The position numbers and the translations under genes were made by a program. This document shows, piece by piece, positions 13,510-24,450 of a stretch of 64,000 nucleotides of DNA. The stretch covers positions 992,001 to 1,056,000 of the forward strand of contig WACJ01000404.1 in assembly GCA_008973525.1 (NCBI GenBank), given 5' to 3'. The stretch comes from Stenopsyche tienmushanensis. Taxonomy: Eukaryota > Arthropoda > Insecta > Trichoptera > Stenopsychidae. Position 1 is the stretch's first letter, and each line of letters opens with the position of its first letter. The notes under the pieces were generated by a model that was not told the DNA's origin, ran no database searches, and saw nothing but the letters and a program-made list of their open reading frames with translations.

Positions 13510-13740
13510 CGGCAGATAAGCAGCAACATCTTTCTGTCTCTCTTCGGACATAATGTATCAAATAAACAGTGACATCTTCTGTCTTCCTGCAGACATATTG
13601 CATCTTGTTAACGACATTTATCTATATTGGGCGATTTCGACCTATGGTAAATGAGGATTTGTCTAATAACCTTGGCTGCAGAAAGATGTCCTTCTCACAG
13701 GCGCATAGCTGTAATCTTTCTCTCGCCGTAAATAGATAAT
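13510..13740 (+). repeat. Diverged LTR-like copy A
   Basis: This is a diverged, forward-strand relative of the solo LTR at 37,291-37,712. It contains two tandem units about 46 bases apart (CAGCAACATCTTTCTGTCTC from 13,521 and CAGTGACATCTTCTGTCTTC from 13,567) that match the 45-base doubled unit of the LTR. A second block (CTTGGCTGCAGAAAGATGTC and CTTTCTCTCGCC) at about 13,671-13,726 matches the downstream part. The middle of the LTR is missing. Confidence 0.5.
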
Positions 13741-14068
13741 AGTTTAGATGTGAAGATTTGTGTCAGCACTCTACTATCTCTATCCTACTACTCGGCATCA
13801 CCTGATTGAGTTTTGAGTCTAGATAGAGAAAACAAAATCATTATAGCTATAAATTTGAAAGGACAGAAATATTAATATGTAAGATTGTTTGGATCTGAAG
13901 TTAATATTTGGAAGATTAATGAAATCGTCCAAGATCGCTTATGAGTGACTAGGCTTGATAAAATAATGAAAATGTCATTCAAATTTTCTTATGTAAAATG
14001 TTTTAATTTCAAATATGTCAGTTTTTTAAATAAAATTTTAAACATAATAAAATAAGAGTTCCTCTGGG

Positions 14069-14522
14069 TCTGTTTTTTTTATGCGATTTTAAAGTTATGC
14101 GGTTTTGAAAAATAATGGAACTTATCTCTCATTTTTCTTTAGAGGGTAAAGCTTTTTTTATGCGAATGCGCATAAAAAAAATCTAAAATCAACACTACCA
14201 AGTACAAGTTAAAATCCTCTATATTTAGAACATTCAAATGTGAAAATAGTGCTTCTTCCACCCAACATGTCATGCTTAATTCATTCATGTTTCATGTGCG
14301 GTATCTCAGATAACTCCACACACTTCAAATTCTTGTTGGAAAGCAGTTTGGCCCGAATGTGTTGCAGAAATAATTAATCATTATTTTGCCAAATCAACTT
14401 GGTAGAGAATTTAAAAATAATGGAACCTACCCCTCAGTTTTTTATGTGGTTCAAATCTCTTTTTATGCGAATTTTTTATATGCGACTCCCTGTGGAACGT
14501 ATCTATCGCATAAAAACAGATC
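14069..14522. mobile_element. MITE-like element with ATGCGAT termini
   Basis: The left end reads GTCTGTTTTTTTTATGCGAT and the right end, read in reverse, GATCTGTTTTTATGCGATAG, so the block of about 450 bases is bounded by similar inverted ends. Inside, the pair ATGCGATTTTAAAGTTATGC and AATGGAACTTATC recurs, together with a 12-base perfect stem at 14,153-14,180. The same sequence words recur at 18,850-18,885 and 19,927-20,085. No target duplication is obvious. The element carries no coding frame and probably depends on a transposase supplied elsewhere, possibly a Tigger/pogo type, given the fragment at 18.9 kb. Confidence 0.55.
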
Positions 14523-14599
14523 AAAGAGTAATTAGTATTTTTAACGATTTCTACATTGATAATATATGACATATCAATATTAAATATATTTCTCCGGAT

Positions 14600-14960
14600 A
14601 TTTAACTAATAGGCGTTGCTATGGCCGGCCATTTTTTAAGTTAAACTTGTAAAGTCTCGGTATGGTAAAATGGCTTGAACATCACGAAAAGTGAGACTCT
14701 TTAGCGAAATTTGATCAGAAAGAAATGAAGAATTGCTTGTAGTCTCCGTCTCATAAATCATAGACATGCTACAACCATGCGCCGCGCCACCTCTGCTATG
14801 TGTGTGTTTGTGTCTATACGTAGAATAAAGGAACCACTAAACGAGTGGTTTGCCTATTTTATTATATATTACACAAACACAACTTTTCTTTTTATTTTCA
14901 ATTTTAAAACTCCCTCAAAGTCCTCAATTATTATTTTAGTCTTTTATTTAAAATCGATGA
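14600..14960 (+). repeat. Dispersed repeat R1, copy 1
   Basis: This copy shares CTTGTAAAG, GGTAAAATGGCTTGAAC and CACGAAAAGTGA with 42,845-42,890 and with the reverse strand of 53,825-53,885. It then shares a GCGCCGCGCCACCTCTGC-type block and TTTTATTATATATTACACAA with the copies at 20,140-20,230 and 53,670-53,770 (reverse). The frames within it are short and unrelated to known proteins. Confidence 0.6.
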
Positions 14961-16433
14961 AATTTCACTTATCTTTAAAGCAATTTAAGACCAAAATATG
15001 AAACTTTAAACAATTCCCGATTGTTAGCATTTGCTTTAAAAATTTAATATTCAATGTGTACTACAGTTTGTAGACGCCTTGTATTTTATGTTCCGTTTAC
15101 AAGATAACCCAGGTGCGCAAATGCAATAACACTGCCAATTGTATTTCTATCTAAAATGCAAAAATGCCGCTAGACCCGAGTTGAAGGTGTCGGTAACGAC
15201 GTTGTTACGAAACATCCATGGAAAAATAGTGCTTTTATTCCAAGACTCGCTAACGAATCTCCTTTCTCTAGACACTTATACAAATATCGACGCCAAATCG
15301 AATTGTCCCCATCCCGCTTCCAAATCCAGTTACAATTTAAAACTTATAAATAACCACCCCCCGGGCACCGAATTCGGCTCGAATAATATATAACAATTTT
15401 TATGATTCAAATTTATGCCCCTGAAGGTAAAGCCTACTTCCGTGCGAACAGTTCGCAAAATCCTTTTAAATCCGCCATCCTCGCCCGGGATTAAATATTC
15501 GAATACTTAATTTCACCCTTCGACGTCCACCCTATGGATATTTATTATCTTTGCTGCAATATCAGATCAGATTCAATCACCGTTCATCCGGCAATAAGTG
15601 CGAAGCTCTATGTATCAAAACTATAATAATGTTTTACAGCAGTTAACTGACCTTTTAGGCGCACCCCTAACGGTGCAAGAACCTTCCGAACGTTTCAAAT
15701 ATTTGCACCCCTATTAGCGTCTATGTTTGTCATACAAGACTATATAGGACTATTAATAAAACGCGCAGCTAATATTTCAGCTTTGATAAATAACGGCAGA
15801 TATGAGCTCACCTTATTGTGAATAAGTAACTCATTTATCTCGCGACGACCTTTAGTACCTCATGTAATATATTACCCATTACTGTGTTGATTTATTTTAA
15901 AGCTCACTTTTGATAAATGATAGTTGAACTTTGCCGATATTTTCATCCGTTTAGCTAAAGACAGCGAAAGAATACCCATCATTCTTATCGCGAAAAACGT
16001 ATTTTCAGGTAAATTCGCGTCTTGTTTCGTTCAAGATTTATATTAAAGTGAATCCGTTTTCTTCATAAATATCTACATTTATTAAGTATTAGATCATATA
16101 AATATTTAAGATTTATTCACAACATAATCTTGCAATATAGTCGTTTTAATTCCAAATATCAGTTATATATAACGGACAGGGACACCGGTTGTTAATAATT
16201 AAATTCAAATAGAAATAATAGGTTTAATAAACTTACAGCTCTCAAACCAATTATTAGGCTAAATTAACGTTTTGAAGATTTTCTTACAAGCTACATATTT
16301 TATAATGTGCACCATGATCTCCAGTTGAAGTTTTCCAAATGAAGAAATACATTAAAATCAGTTCCAGTAAATATTAAGACTGCTATTATATGTGCATTAG
16401 GCTGGTCTATATTTATTAATATTTATTATTATG
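14961..16433. other. AT-rich DNA, nothing recognised
   Basis: The 84-codon frame at 15,139-15,393 lacks recognisable motifs. No repeat partner was found in this window. Confidence 0.45.
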
Positions 16434-16815
16434 GTGTATTTATTAATATATTTTGAAATGGAATAACATGCAGAAAGACTCACTTCTTCACTACAGAAAA
16501 CCCTTCTCCCCATCTTATTTTTCTTAATTCTTTCCTAAGTGTGCGTATTGAGATTGAGCCCTGCCCTGCCCCTCACTTCAAATTCAATCATTAACGAGAG
16601 CACGCGCTTTTTGTTTCCCCAATTATACATAATTTGAACTTATCATGGCATCCACAAATAGTGACGGGAGTTTATTAATTAAAAATAAAACCAATATTTG
16701 ACTTATCGACCAATCAACACCAAATCTGCATCAGTCAAAATTACCTTCTATTCTTGGAGTATTAGGTTTATTTTTTTAACATTACAACTATAAACATCGG
16801 CTTGAGAAATGAAGC
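16434..16815 (+). repeat. Repeat family 1, 5' part of copy A
   Basis: This part matches 35,113-35,440 closely. Shared words include AATTCAATCATTAACGAGAG-like sequence, TATTGAGATTGAGCCCTGCC and GCGCTTTTTGTTT. It lies directly upstream of the decayed reading frame and probably represents the leader of the same element, with the start of its gene deleted. A candidate start region is ATCATGGCATCCAC near 16,643. Confidence 0.65.
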
Positions 16816-17786
16816 TTGTGCTATTCTGGAGCAGAAAATGGAAAAAATATGCTTTCCCTAGCTTGTCGTTATCATGTAATGGTAATTATATTAGAAGCTG
16901 TAGTGAGTCAATCGCTCGGCACGTCTAGTGCTCCTGATATCCAATTATTTAAAAGGTTTAAGAAAAAGTGTATCAACTTCAAGATGACTATTAAGAGTTA
17001 CTGAATCTTTTCATTTAATTTACATTGAAGGTATTCCTGAAAAAGGAATTTCATTTAGGAGGCCTGCTGGTCTCCACCGTGCTAAATGGATGGCTAAATC
17101 TATATGTTACTTGATTTTTTTTTTATTTAAACATCATTTTAAACTGACAAAAAAGGAAATGAATATATTGAAAGATATTTGTCTTTTCACAGTCGTAATA
17201 TATATAAAATACTGGTTTCAAGCCCCTGTCGGATATTCAGCACCAAATAACGACTTACAATTATTAAAAGACTTAGTATACTTTGAAAATATAAACCAAT
17301 CAATGGCCAAAGTTGCCATGAAAAAAATACTGAGTCATTTATGGTACTTATCGGAAGAGTTGGTGTCTTTTGCATTTTTAGACGGCGAATTTTCAGTTAA
17401 AGATAAGCAAAATATGGTAGATGCACATAAGAATTGAAAGTGTAGAAGATTGCCCGAAAATAAAAAGCATTGATATCGAACACATCACCGAAAAAAGCAT
17501 AGAAGACTTTGTGACTAGCAACTCTTTACGATTTTTCCAGATACTGGATATCTCATCACAGTTTTTGAATAAATATGTTGAAATTTGGAAGGATGACTCG
17601 GATTTTAAGACAATCGTCGATTCTATGCGGATAGTGAATAATATTGCTGAGCGTGGTTTTGCCTTAATGAAAGAATATAATAAATTAATGACAATCGACG
17701 AAGAGCAAAAGCAATATTTGCTTTTGTTAGTTAAAAATTACAGAAAGAAATATCCTGATGCAAAAAAATCAACGCTAGTATCTTGA
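16816..17786 (+). pseudogene. Decayed transposon-like protein of a multicopy arthropod family
   Basis: Three pieces in shifted frames read as one protein. About 16,808-16,972 encodes a segment with LSLACRYHVMVIILEAV and LFKRF. About 17,028-17,437 encodes GISFRRPAGLHRAKWMAKSI, then a long stretch containing YWFQAP and DLQLLKDLV. After a frameshift at 17,421-17,437 the last piece runs to 17,786 and contains NIAERGFALMKEYN and a KNYRKKYPDAKKSTL end. I remember this arrangement from uncharacterised, many-copy proteins of crustaceans and other invertebrates, ending in a similar ERG-to-KSTL region. The superfamily is uncertain to me; an hAT-like or retroelement-associated origin is a guess. The frameshifts and in-frame stops between 16,973 and 17,027 show the copy is dead. 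A truncated sister copy lies at 35,113-35,514. Confidence 0.7.
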
Positions 17787-18229
17787 ATATGTATAATTTT
17801 AGTATCAAAAAAATTTCCTTATTTGTAATTTAAACATTAATTTTACATATAAATGTTTTATATTAATAAAAACAAGTTAGTTGTATTTATTAATGCCTTG
17901 GTGGCGACACCGAAATTTAACAAATATGGAAGATATGATAGAACTTCATAATCTACTTATTTATTTATTTTTTTAAATGAATTTGACTACTTACTCCTAA
18001 TAAAAATATTTCCTTTGCCGTGTCTGGAAAAAAACCGAAGTTATACAAGCTTTTGTGAAAATAATGGATTAATTTCGGGAGGACTTAATATAATATTTGT
18101 TGGATTTTTAAAAAATTAGATGAATGTTTAAAATAAATATTATATACATAAAACTGCCATTTATGATATGTAGTAATTTTCCTTAATATAGTATCATTCG
18201 GATCTCATTTGTAAGTTCTTCAGAGCTTC
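17787..18229. other. AT-rich 3' flank, nothing recognised
   Basis: This stretch follows the decayed gene. Polyadenylation-like AATAAA words occur (for example about 17,865), but they are expected by chance in such AT-rich DNA. Confidence 0.4.
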
Positions 18230-18660
18230 TCCCTTAACGCTAGGGTCTCGTCGAGAGCGGAAGTAAGTCCACGGAAGCAATTGATAAGCGCTGTCTTAAC
18301 GTAACATCTGACAGTACCATGACTCACCACACTTTTCACAGAAATATTCAGTCGAGAAAATATATGTCATCTGCAGTCATAGGAACGCACCCACTGAACC
18401 GGAAGTTAACTTTATATGCTTTATATCCGCGCTTCCACCCCAACTTCTTTTTTTGTGCTCGAATGTCCGCTGATTTTGTAGCTATGCTGTTGATTCGCAA
18501 CACCTCTATGATTTTAAGCAAAAGCCTAACAGCGTGCAAATATGCTGTCATATTTACACGTCTGTTTGATTGAATCGGCTTGTAAACATGGCCATGGCCG
18601 ACAGCCATTGTAGCTTCCGAAGCAACATTTGTTAATCGTCACGCCACTCACATATGGATG
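18230..18660. other. GC-richer island, overlapping frames, unassigned
   Basis: Two overlapping frames, one on each strand (18,319-18,573 forward and 18,348-18,608 reverse), share this low-stop block. A GGCCATGGCC palindrome lies at 18,588-18,597. A reverse-strand reading begins with a cysteine-rich run (NKCCFGSYNGC), which recalls the start of THAP-type zinc fingers. The later required residues are not visible, so I assign no function. Confidence 0.25.
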
Positions 18661-18844
18661 CTTCATATAGTCATTTTGGGTATTTCAACTGATGATTCTT
18701 GCACTTGAAATTGAATCCTTGTCATGATAATATAATTAGCAATAAATTTAATAAACATCTCTCTAAGAGTGAGAGAAAATAGACAAAAGGTACAAAACAA
18801 TTTTAAAAATACACAAAATATAAATACAAAAAATACACTCAAAA

Positions 18845-18890
18845 CCTATTTTTGTGCGATTTTGATGTTATGCGGTTTTTTAAAACAGTT
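18845..18890 (+). repeat. Short copy of the ATGCGATTTT repeat
   Basis: TTTTTGTGCGATTTTGATG followed by TTATGCGGTTTT matches the internal words of the MITE-like element at 14,069-14,522 and of the copy at 19,927-20,090. It lies just upstream of the possible Tigger fragment. Confidence 0.5.
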
Positions 18891-18928
18891 TTTTTTAATT
18901 CAATAAAGAGTATATATATAGAGATATT

Positions 18929-19100
18929 TTGGATAAAATTGGAAATAAATCATCAACACTAGCCGAAATTTGGAAAAAAATTATAATTGGGGACTGGATA
19001 AATCATATTGCATCTGCTATCGCTAAATTACAACCACGTCCTTTATTTTGGTTTAGATTTTTGAAAAAATTGATATCGTTATTTTTGCATTTTTTCAAAG
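18929..19100 (+). pseudogene. Possible Tigger/pogo transposase fragment
   Basis: The frame contains TLAEIWKKIIIGDWINHIAS followed by AIAKLQPRPLFWFRFLKKL. In Tigger-type transposases of the Tc1/mariner superfamily, a stretch after the catalytic domain has the pattern FWK, then a short gap, then I-D-I-I-A-A-L, and ends in a tryptophan-lysine-leucine motif. The spacing here fits that pattern. The family typically has about 500 residues, so this would be a small internal or C-terminal piece. Flanking ATGCGATTTT sequences on both sides support a DNA transposon. The later part of the frame, up to 19,219, is poor. Confidence is limited because the match was made by eye. Confidence 0.35.
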
Positions 19101-19411
19101 TTTCAACTTTTAAAAATACATTCTCCAAAGGAATTTCCAAAATTCCAACTACTTACGGAGTTATAGCTATTTTAGTGACGCGGCAACATGGCCGATCCTA
19201 CCATAATGAAATCTTTTAACGCGTTCTACTTTTTTCAACACGGTTGACATCATATCTCAAGTTTTAATTAATTAATTTACTTCAAACTAGAAAATGAATG
19301 TTTTCTTTATAACCCTCTATTATTTCTACCAGATTTATGTCAAAATTTACTTTTTAACTATTTAAAAAAAAATTAAAACTGTGACAATTTTTTTTTTTAA
19401 ATAGAGACTTT

Positions 19412-19655
19412 GGAGTGGACGGGCGTCGAACGAAAAGACTCTGTTCTCTATATAACTTTTTGTTCGGCACGAAAGAGAGAGATTTGGCTGCGGAAAGGAC
19501 GTCCTCCCGCCTCCTGCGCGTCACCACCCAACCAGCAACGGTGCACGCTTAAAAAGCGATCAGTCGATAATTGCAGGTGGAATTTCTCCGCAGTGCCACA
19601 AAAGATGGCACTGTCAATATAGCATATTGCACCTGACGAGAGAAAAGAGATGTCA
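19412..19655 (-). repeat. LTR-like copy B (reverse)
   Basis: Reading the reverse strand gives the body of the LTR seen at 37,291-37,712. Shared forward-strand words with copy C at 27 kb are GACGGGCG, CACGAAAGAGAGAGAT, CTGCGCGTCACCACCCAACC, GTGCACGC and CATTGCACCTGA. About 35 bases of the LTR middle are missing, and neither LTR end is clearly present. There is no retroelement interior beside it. Confidence 0.65.
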
Positions 19656-19926
19656 CTCTTAGTCTGATGCATTAAATCCGCTCAGATCAACAGCGTTATT
19701 AAATGGGAATGGTAAATCGCCCAGGCTACAGACTATAGTAACATTTTTGCTAATTATGAATTATATTGTTGGAAAGAGAAAATATACACAGAACAATGAT
19801 GACATTGACACTGGGTATACTATTTCTTCCGAAGAAGAGAATGATTTTGAGTCATTGATAATAGTTTGTAATTAAAATAATTAGTATTTCTCTAGTGGTT
19901 GTCTGGCATTTGAGATGTCAGTGATT

Positions 19927-20090
19927 TTAGATATATTTTTATGCGATTTTGGATATATTTTAAATAGCTGTTATAAAGTTATGCGGTTTTTAAAATCTAT
20001 GGAACGCATCTTCACTTTTTCTATGTAAGTCATAGCTTTTTTTGTGCGATTTTCCGCGGAATGCATCTATCGCACAAAAAAGATGTAAAT
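19927..20090. mobile_element. Short MITE-like copy with ATGCGAT termini
   Basis: The left end reads AGATATATTTTTATGCGATT and the right end, in reverse, ATCTTTTTTGTGCGATAGAT. The interior shares AAAGTTATGCGGTTTTTAAA and ATGGAACGCATC with the larger copy at 14.1 kb. The block is about 165 bases and is non-coding. Confidence 0.5.
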
Positions 20091-20300
20091 GAGGAATAAT
20101 AATTTGTAATTTCTCTGTCTCCGTTGCATACATTATACACGCTACGCGCATGCGCCTCGCTGCCACTACACGTGTAAATAACAACCATAAAGATCAACGA
20201 TTCACCAATTTTATTATATATTACACAACACACGTCACAATTTTTTAGATTGGAAAATGGAAAAGCAGTGCATAAAATCAACTTCTTTTTGTAAGTAGAT
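20091..20300 (+). repeat. Dispersed repeat R1, copy 2
   Basis: Directly after the MITE-like copy come CGCATGCGCCTCGCTGCCAC, TTTTATTATATATTACACAA and GTGCATAAAATCAACTT. The same order is seen at 14.6-14.9 kb and on the reverse strand at 53.6-53.9 kb. In both forward copies the ATGCGATTTT block precedes R1, so the two probably belong to one element. Confidence 0.55.
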
Positions 20301-21480
20301 TTTAGTACTTCAAATTTTAATTTGTTTGCCTAAATTAGGTTGTTTATGGCTTTATATCTTTATCGTTCTCTGCTAATTTTGAATAGCAGTATGATATGAT
20401 TACTAGATAAGGTATGGTATTAAAACCTCTGATTTAAAGAAACATGGTACCTATTTATTTAATATTATATCGTTGCTTTTCATAATTCGTAATAAGGTAT
20501 AAATTAAATAATATCTCTATATTATATTTGTATGTGTCCATACAAGTACGAAAACCACGCACGATTAAGTGTATGGCTATGATACTGGATTAAATTTAAG
20601 CATAATATGTTAACTTCAAGGGAAGCATTTTTGATTTTCAGATCAACAAATATTTGATAATGCTGAGATTGAAACATCCCTCCAGTGGTGTCGAAATTTA
20701 ACGATTTCGCTCCCTCATTCCACAGACTTCCGATGGATGCACTTGTCAAGCCGCGATGTTAATATATTTGTTTATTTCGCAAATGGCCCGAGGCTCAAGG
20801 CACTTAATTATATCACAAAAACGAAACCCTTTGTTTGCACTCTCAAATGGGATATCGTAAGATTATATTATAGCCGGATCTTGCCGCCCTACCGGAGGTT
20901 ATCCCGGGGTGAGTCGGAGGAATCCGCTCGAAATATGGCCAAAATAAATAAGCGCTAAACAAGTGTCGAAAAAAATAACAACCAGTCCATTTTATCGAAA
21001 GCAGGGGCGATAAAATAAAACACCGCGGCATTTTTAAGCCACCAACCCCGAAGAGTGGAATATTTATTGCGACGGGGCGAAGAACGAGAGAGTCAACGAA
21101 AGGCCCCCCTCAACTACGATAGGTACCGATTTAAAATACAAAATGTTTCTATTCGGAGATAATGCTCTTCATTCGTCTTACTTTGCCATGATGTACATAT
21201 GTCCTTTAAGAGACAACCTAGGACTCTTGAGGCGCGCTTAAATAAATATTCCCCTTAAATCGCTATTTACTGGAGAACAGCCATTGCCGACATCGAATTT
21301 ATTGATAATAAACGGAACATTTATTATTCTACATAGACACATTTTATTATTTAAAAAATATCATCCAGCATAGTGTTTATTGGAAGCATTTCAATTTGCT
21401 CTTAATGAATATAATAATATAAATACATCTGTCGTGGTGCCATGCTAGCGATACGCAATGGATTATATCATCTTTTTTAA
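20301..21480. other. AT-rich DNA with a GC-richer patch
   Basis: The patch at about 20,690-21,130 is richer in G and C and has overlapping short frames on both strands. No protein family was recognised, and it could be host regulatory DNA. Confidence 0.4.
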
Positions 21481-21830
21481 TTTGCATCATTTAAGATTTA
21501 TAAATTATTAAACATCGAGAATAAAACGATGCTATACAAAGCCATAAGATCTATTTTAACGTGCTGGATACAGCTCTGGGATACCGCATCGACCTCCAAT
21601 ATTGACATCCTGCAAAGCTTCCTATTCAAAGTGTTGCGTACAATAGGCAACGCTCCATGATATGTGACAAATGACAACATACACAATGAACTAAATATAG
21701 CCACGGTGAAATAGGAAATTGAAAATTACAGTCGAAATTATAAAACGTTGAAGAGCTGATGAATCAAATTTTTAGGACACGTAGACAGAAACGGTACACG
21801 GTTCATGAACTCATAAAAAATTCAAATTAA
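21481..21830 (+). pseudogene. Jockey-type LINE ORF2, C-terminal end (decayed)
   Basis: The frame from about 21,505 reads with the motif pattern found at the C-terminal end of jockey-clade non-LTR retrotransposon ORF2 proteins, after the reverse transcriptase. Visible blocks are MLYKAIRSILTCWIQLWDTA, SNIDILQSFLFKVLRTIGNA, YVTNDNIHNELNIATVK and a terminal basic RTRRQKR segment ending at TAA 21,828-21,830. Within these, NAP is followed by TGA where the family has tryptophan, and ATVK is followed by TAG where glutamate is expected. One more frameshift precedes the basic tail. The rest of the LINE is absent, as is usual for 5'-truncated copies. Confidence 0.8.
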
Positions 21831-24192
21831 TAAACATAAGATCCTCATTAACCCCTTAAAGAGGTAAAACACAGTGTTGTGTTTGGATTCCAGTGATTCA
21901 GAAAGAGCATTCTTACAGAGAGAGTATCTTGCGTACATCATACGATTGTATAGATCGTTAATCCAAATTTATCGACTAATAATGATATGTGAATGATATA
22001 ACTAATCGATTTCAAGTGTATTGTTTATGTTTACGCAAAAAAATGATCAAATAATGTGTGCTATCGACAGTGTTTATTTATTTATACACAAGCTTCGTAC
22101 ACGCAGCGACGGTCCTGAGAGATAAGTGGATTTGTACAAATGATAAGTGGCTGACAAGCAAATATAGCATCTAAGTTTATGATGATTTTAAATTAGCTCA
22201 CTACTCAAGAGGTTAAAGAATTAATACCTACACAAGCCAACGCCATAAATATCAGAAAAATAACTAAATATCACTTAGAGGATAGATTGTTTATATTAAA
22301 AAAAAACAAGAATTATTAAAAAGCAATATATTTTTTTTAATTTAAGTAATTATGCAATATTTGCTAAAATTATATTCAATCACTCATCTAAGCATATTGA
22401 GATATAACATATTAGCTTCGTACATATTATACTCTAATTTCATTTGTGATCCTTATTGTTGAAAAGATTTAAAGTCATCCAGGAATTATATCCTATGCAG
22501 TATTTTAAAATACATTTTTATCAATAGGTTTTTGTAATATTTATCGAATGAGACATTAGAAAAAATATCGATAAATCATATTTTAATTGCATACAAATTA
22601 TAACACAAAACACTCCGTCTATATAATTCTTCTCATATCTACACCTTCAAGGGCCGCAAAATTTAATTAAATCATACGCATAACAACAGCCAGAAAGTCG
22701 CCACCACCACTTTGTGTATTTAATAACGAAATCTATTTTATTAGGGGGGGAAAACTTCTACATTCATATTTTAAGTGCAGAGGGCTACATACGAAAAAAC
22801 CTTTTAGAAAGTTTGCCGTTAGGTCTAGCACTGTAATAACTTTCTAAATTATGAAATATTTTTGCTAACTCTCCCGCACTATTTGGCAAATCCTTTGTTG
22901 GAAATGAAACTTTACAACATTTACACCCTTAGATAATATATATATACATGTGCGAGATTTCAGGTCCGAACTTTGCTTGGGTGCCTTTATATCACTAAGC
23001 TTTAGCAAGCTCGTATATTAATTTAGACATATGCGTGTCCAATGTACGATTATGATGTATACAATCATCCTGAATTTAATTTTTTTACTAACGAATTTAT
23101 TCAAAAATTATATTAAATACGATTTGGAAAGCAATGTATTAAATCTAAGTTTTGCTTCGAAAGAAAAAACGGCTCTTTGCATTAAAATCCTGTACCTATC
23201 GTTTACACTTCGACCGACTCACTCCCATTTCAATTCGACCAGTCTTCGCTTCTTCTTTTTTACAGCTTTGAGATTTTCTATAGTTTTTTTTCTGGAGCAT
23301 ATCTTCTTCATTTCGCACCCCTTCGCCCCATCCTCGCGATTCGTCGCAACCCAATCTACTCGAGGAAAACTGGGATAAACTAAAGATAAAGTGTAGTCAT
23401 CCTTCTGAAACGGTCTCTAGAGGGGTCTTCAAGCGAAAAAGTTGAAAGAATAAACTAAAATTGTCACACAAACAGTTCTGGGTTACTAGAGTTCACTTGT
23501 TTAAATGAACACTTGATTACACTTATATTCATACGCACGTATATTTCGGGTTATATTCCAAGAAAAAAAATCGGCAATATCAGATGTATAAGATGGCGTA
23601 GGAATTCCACGTATCTAATTTACGATGTAACTTTCACGAGAACGCTTTCCAGCTAATATTTTCTAAGAGTCTGAGATCCCCACAATCGCAGGCAGTGTAT
23701 AGTATATAGCTCATTTTATTTTATTTACCCCAAAATTCAGCAAATCCGACATTCCATATGTGTGCAAATCATCCCACATACCTCATAATAAATACAAAAT
23801 ATAATAATTTAACACTTAAAGTTGATAAGGTTTATTATGTAAAGTTCTTAAATGAAATTCCTATGAATACATGTTTAAATTATACATGGTTAATAATTAA
23901 ATTATGAGCTCAATAACATTAATTTTGCTATGAAATGTACTATATTATGTAAATCAAAATGCAGTAATAAATTGCAACATGTTCCATCTACGACCATCAA
24001 ACTAATGTTTAAGTTATTGGATTGATTGATCAATTAGTCTTAAGTTTAAACCTTTGGGAAAAACGCTTGATGATCACATTTTAAAAACACAAGTTTTATT
24101 TGCATATTTTATAGTATTTAATTTGATAGTGATAGTATTTAATCGATCAAACATATAGTGGATGCAATAATAAAACTTGCTAATCGTGTAAA
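21831..24192. other. AT-rich DNA, nothing recognised
   Basis: The longest frame, 23,031-23,378, has no recognisable motif and is rich in Phe, Leu and Ser as expected of AT-rich chance frames. Confidence 0.45.
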
Positions 24193-24450
24193 TCAATAAG
24201 TTCATAGGATTGTTTGACTTGACATATATTTCTTCTTCATTTGGGTTCGTTATATACTGCATGAAAAATATTTTTTATTGTGCTGAAATAGCTTCAAACA
24301 GTGCTCTAAATTTTCGACGCGCTCTTGTTTTTGATTGACTATCAGCAAATACAGTACCCACTTCGAACAGAGCTTTCTCATGAACAAATGTTAAATACAC
24401 TGCCTTCTGATATCGACCAAAATTATTTTATCATCTTACAAACTTATTGA
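24193..24450 (-). mobile_element. Mini-mariner with intact inverted ends
   Basis: The left end TCAATAAGTTCATAGGAT (24,193-24,210) and the right end, in reverse, TCAATAAGTTTGTAAGATGA (from 24,450) form terminal inverted repeats. They are the same ends as those of the mariners at 38.37 and 50.55 kb. On the reverse strand the interior, about 24,290-24,400, still encodes HLFMRKLCSKWV followed by VNQKQERVEN. This is the linker between the DNA-binding and catalytic parts of an irritans-type mariner transposase. Everything else has been lost, leaving 258 bases. It could be mobilised only by a transposase from elsewhere. Confidence 0.75.

Noticed and set aside
18348..18660. THAP zinc-finger start on the reverse strand (NKCCFGSYNGC)
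   Set aside because: The downstream histidine, tryptophan and proline landmarks of the domain could not be found, so the cysteine run alone is not enough.
23031..23378. 115-codon forward frame
   Set aside because: It is made of Phe, Leu, Ser and Thr codons typical of pyrimidine-rich chance frames and has no domain signature.
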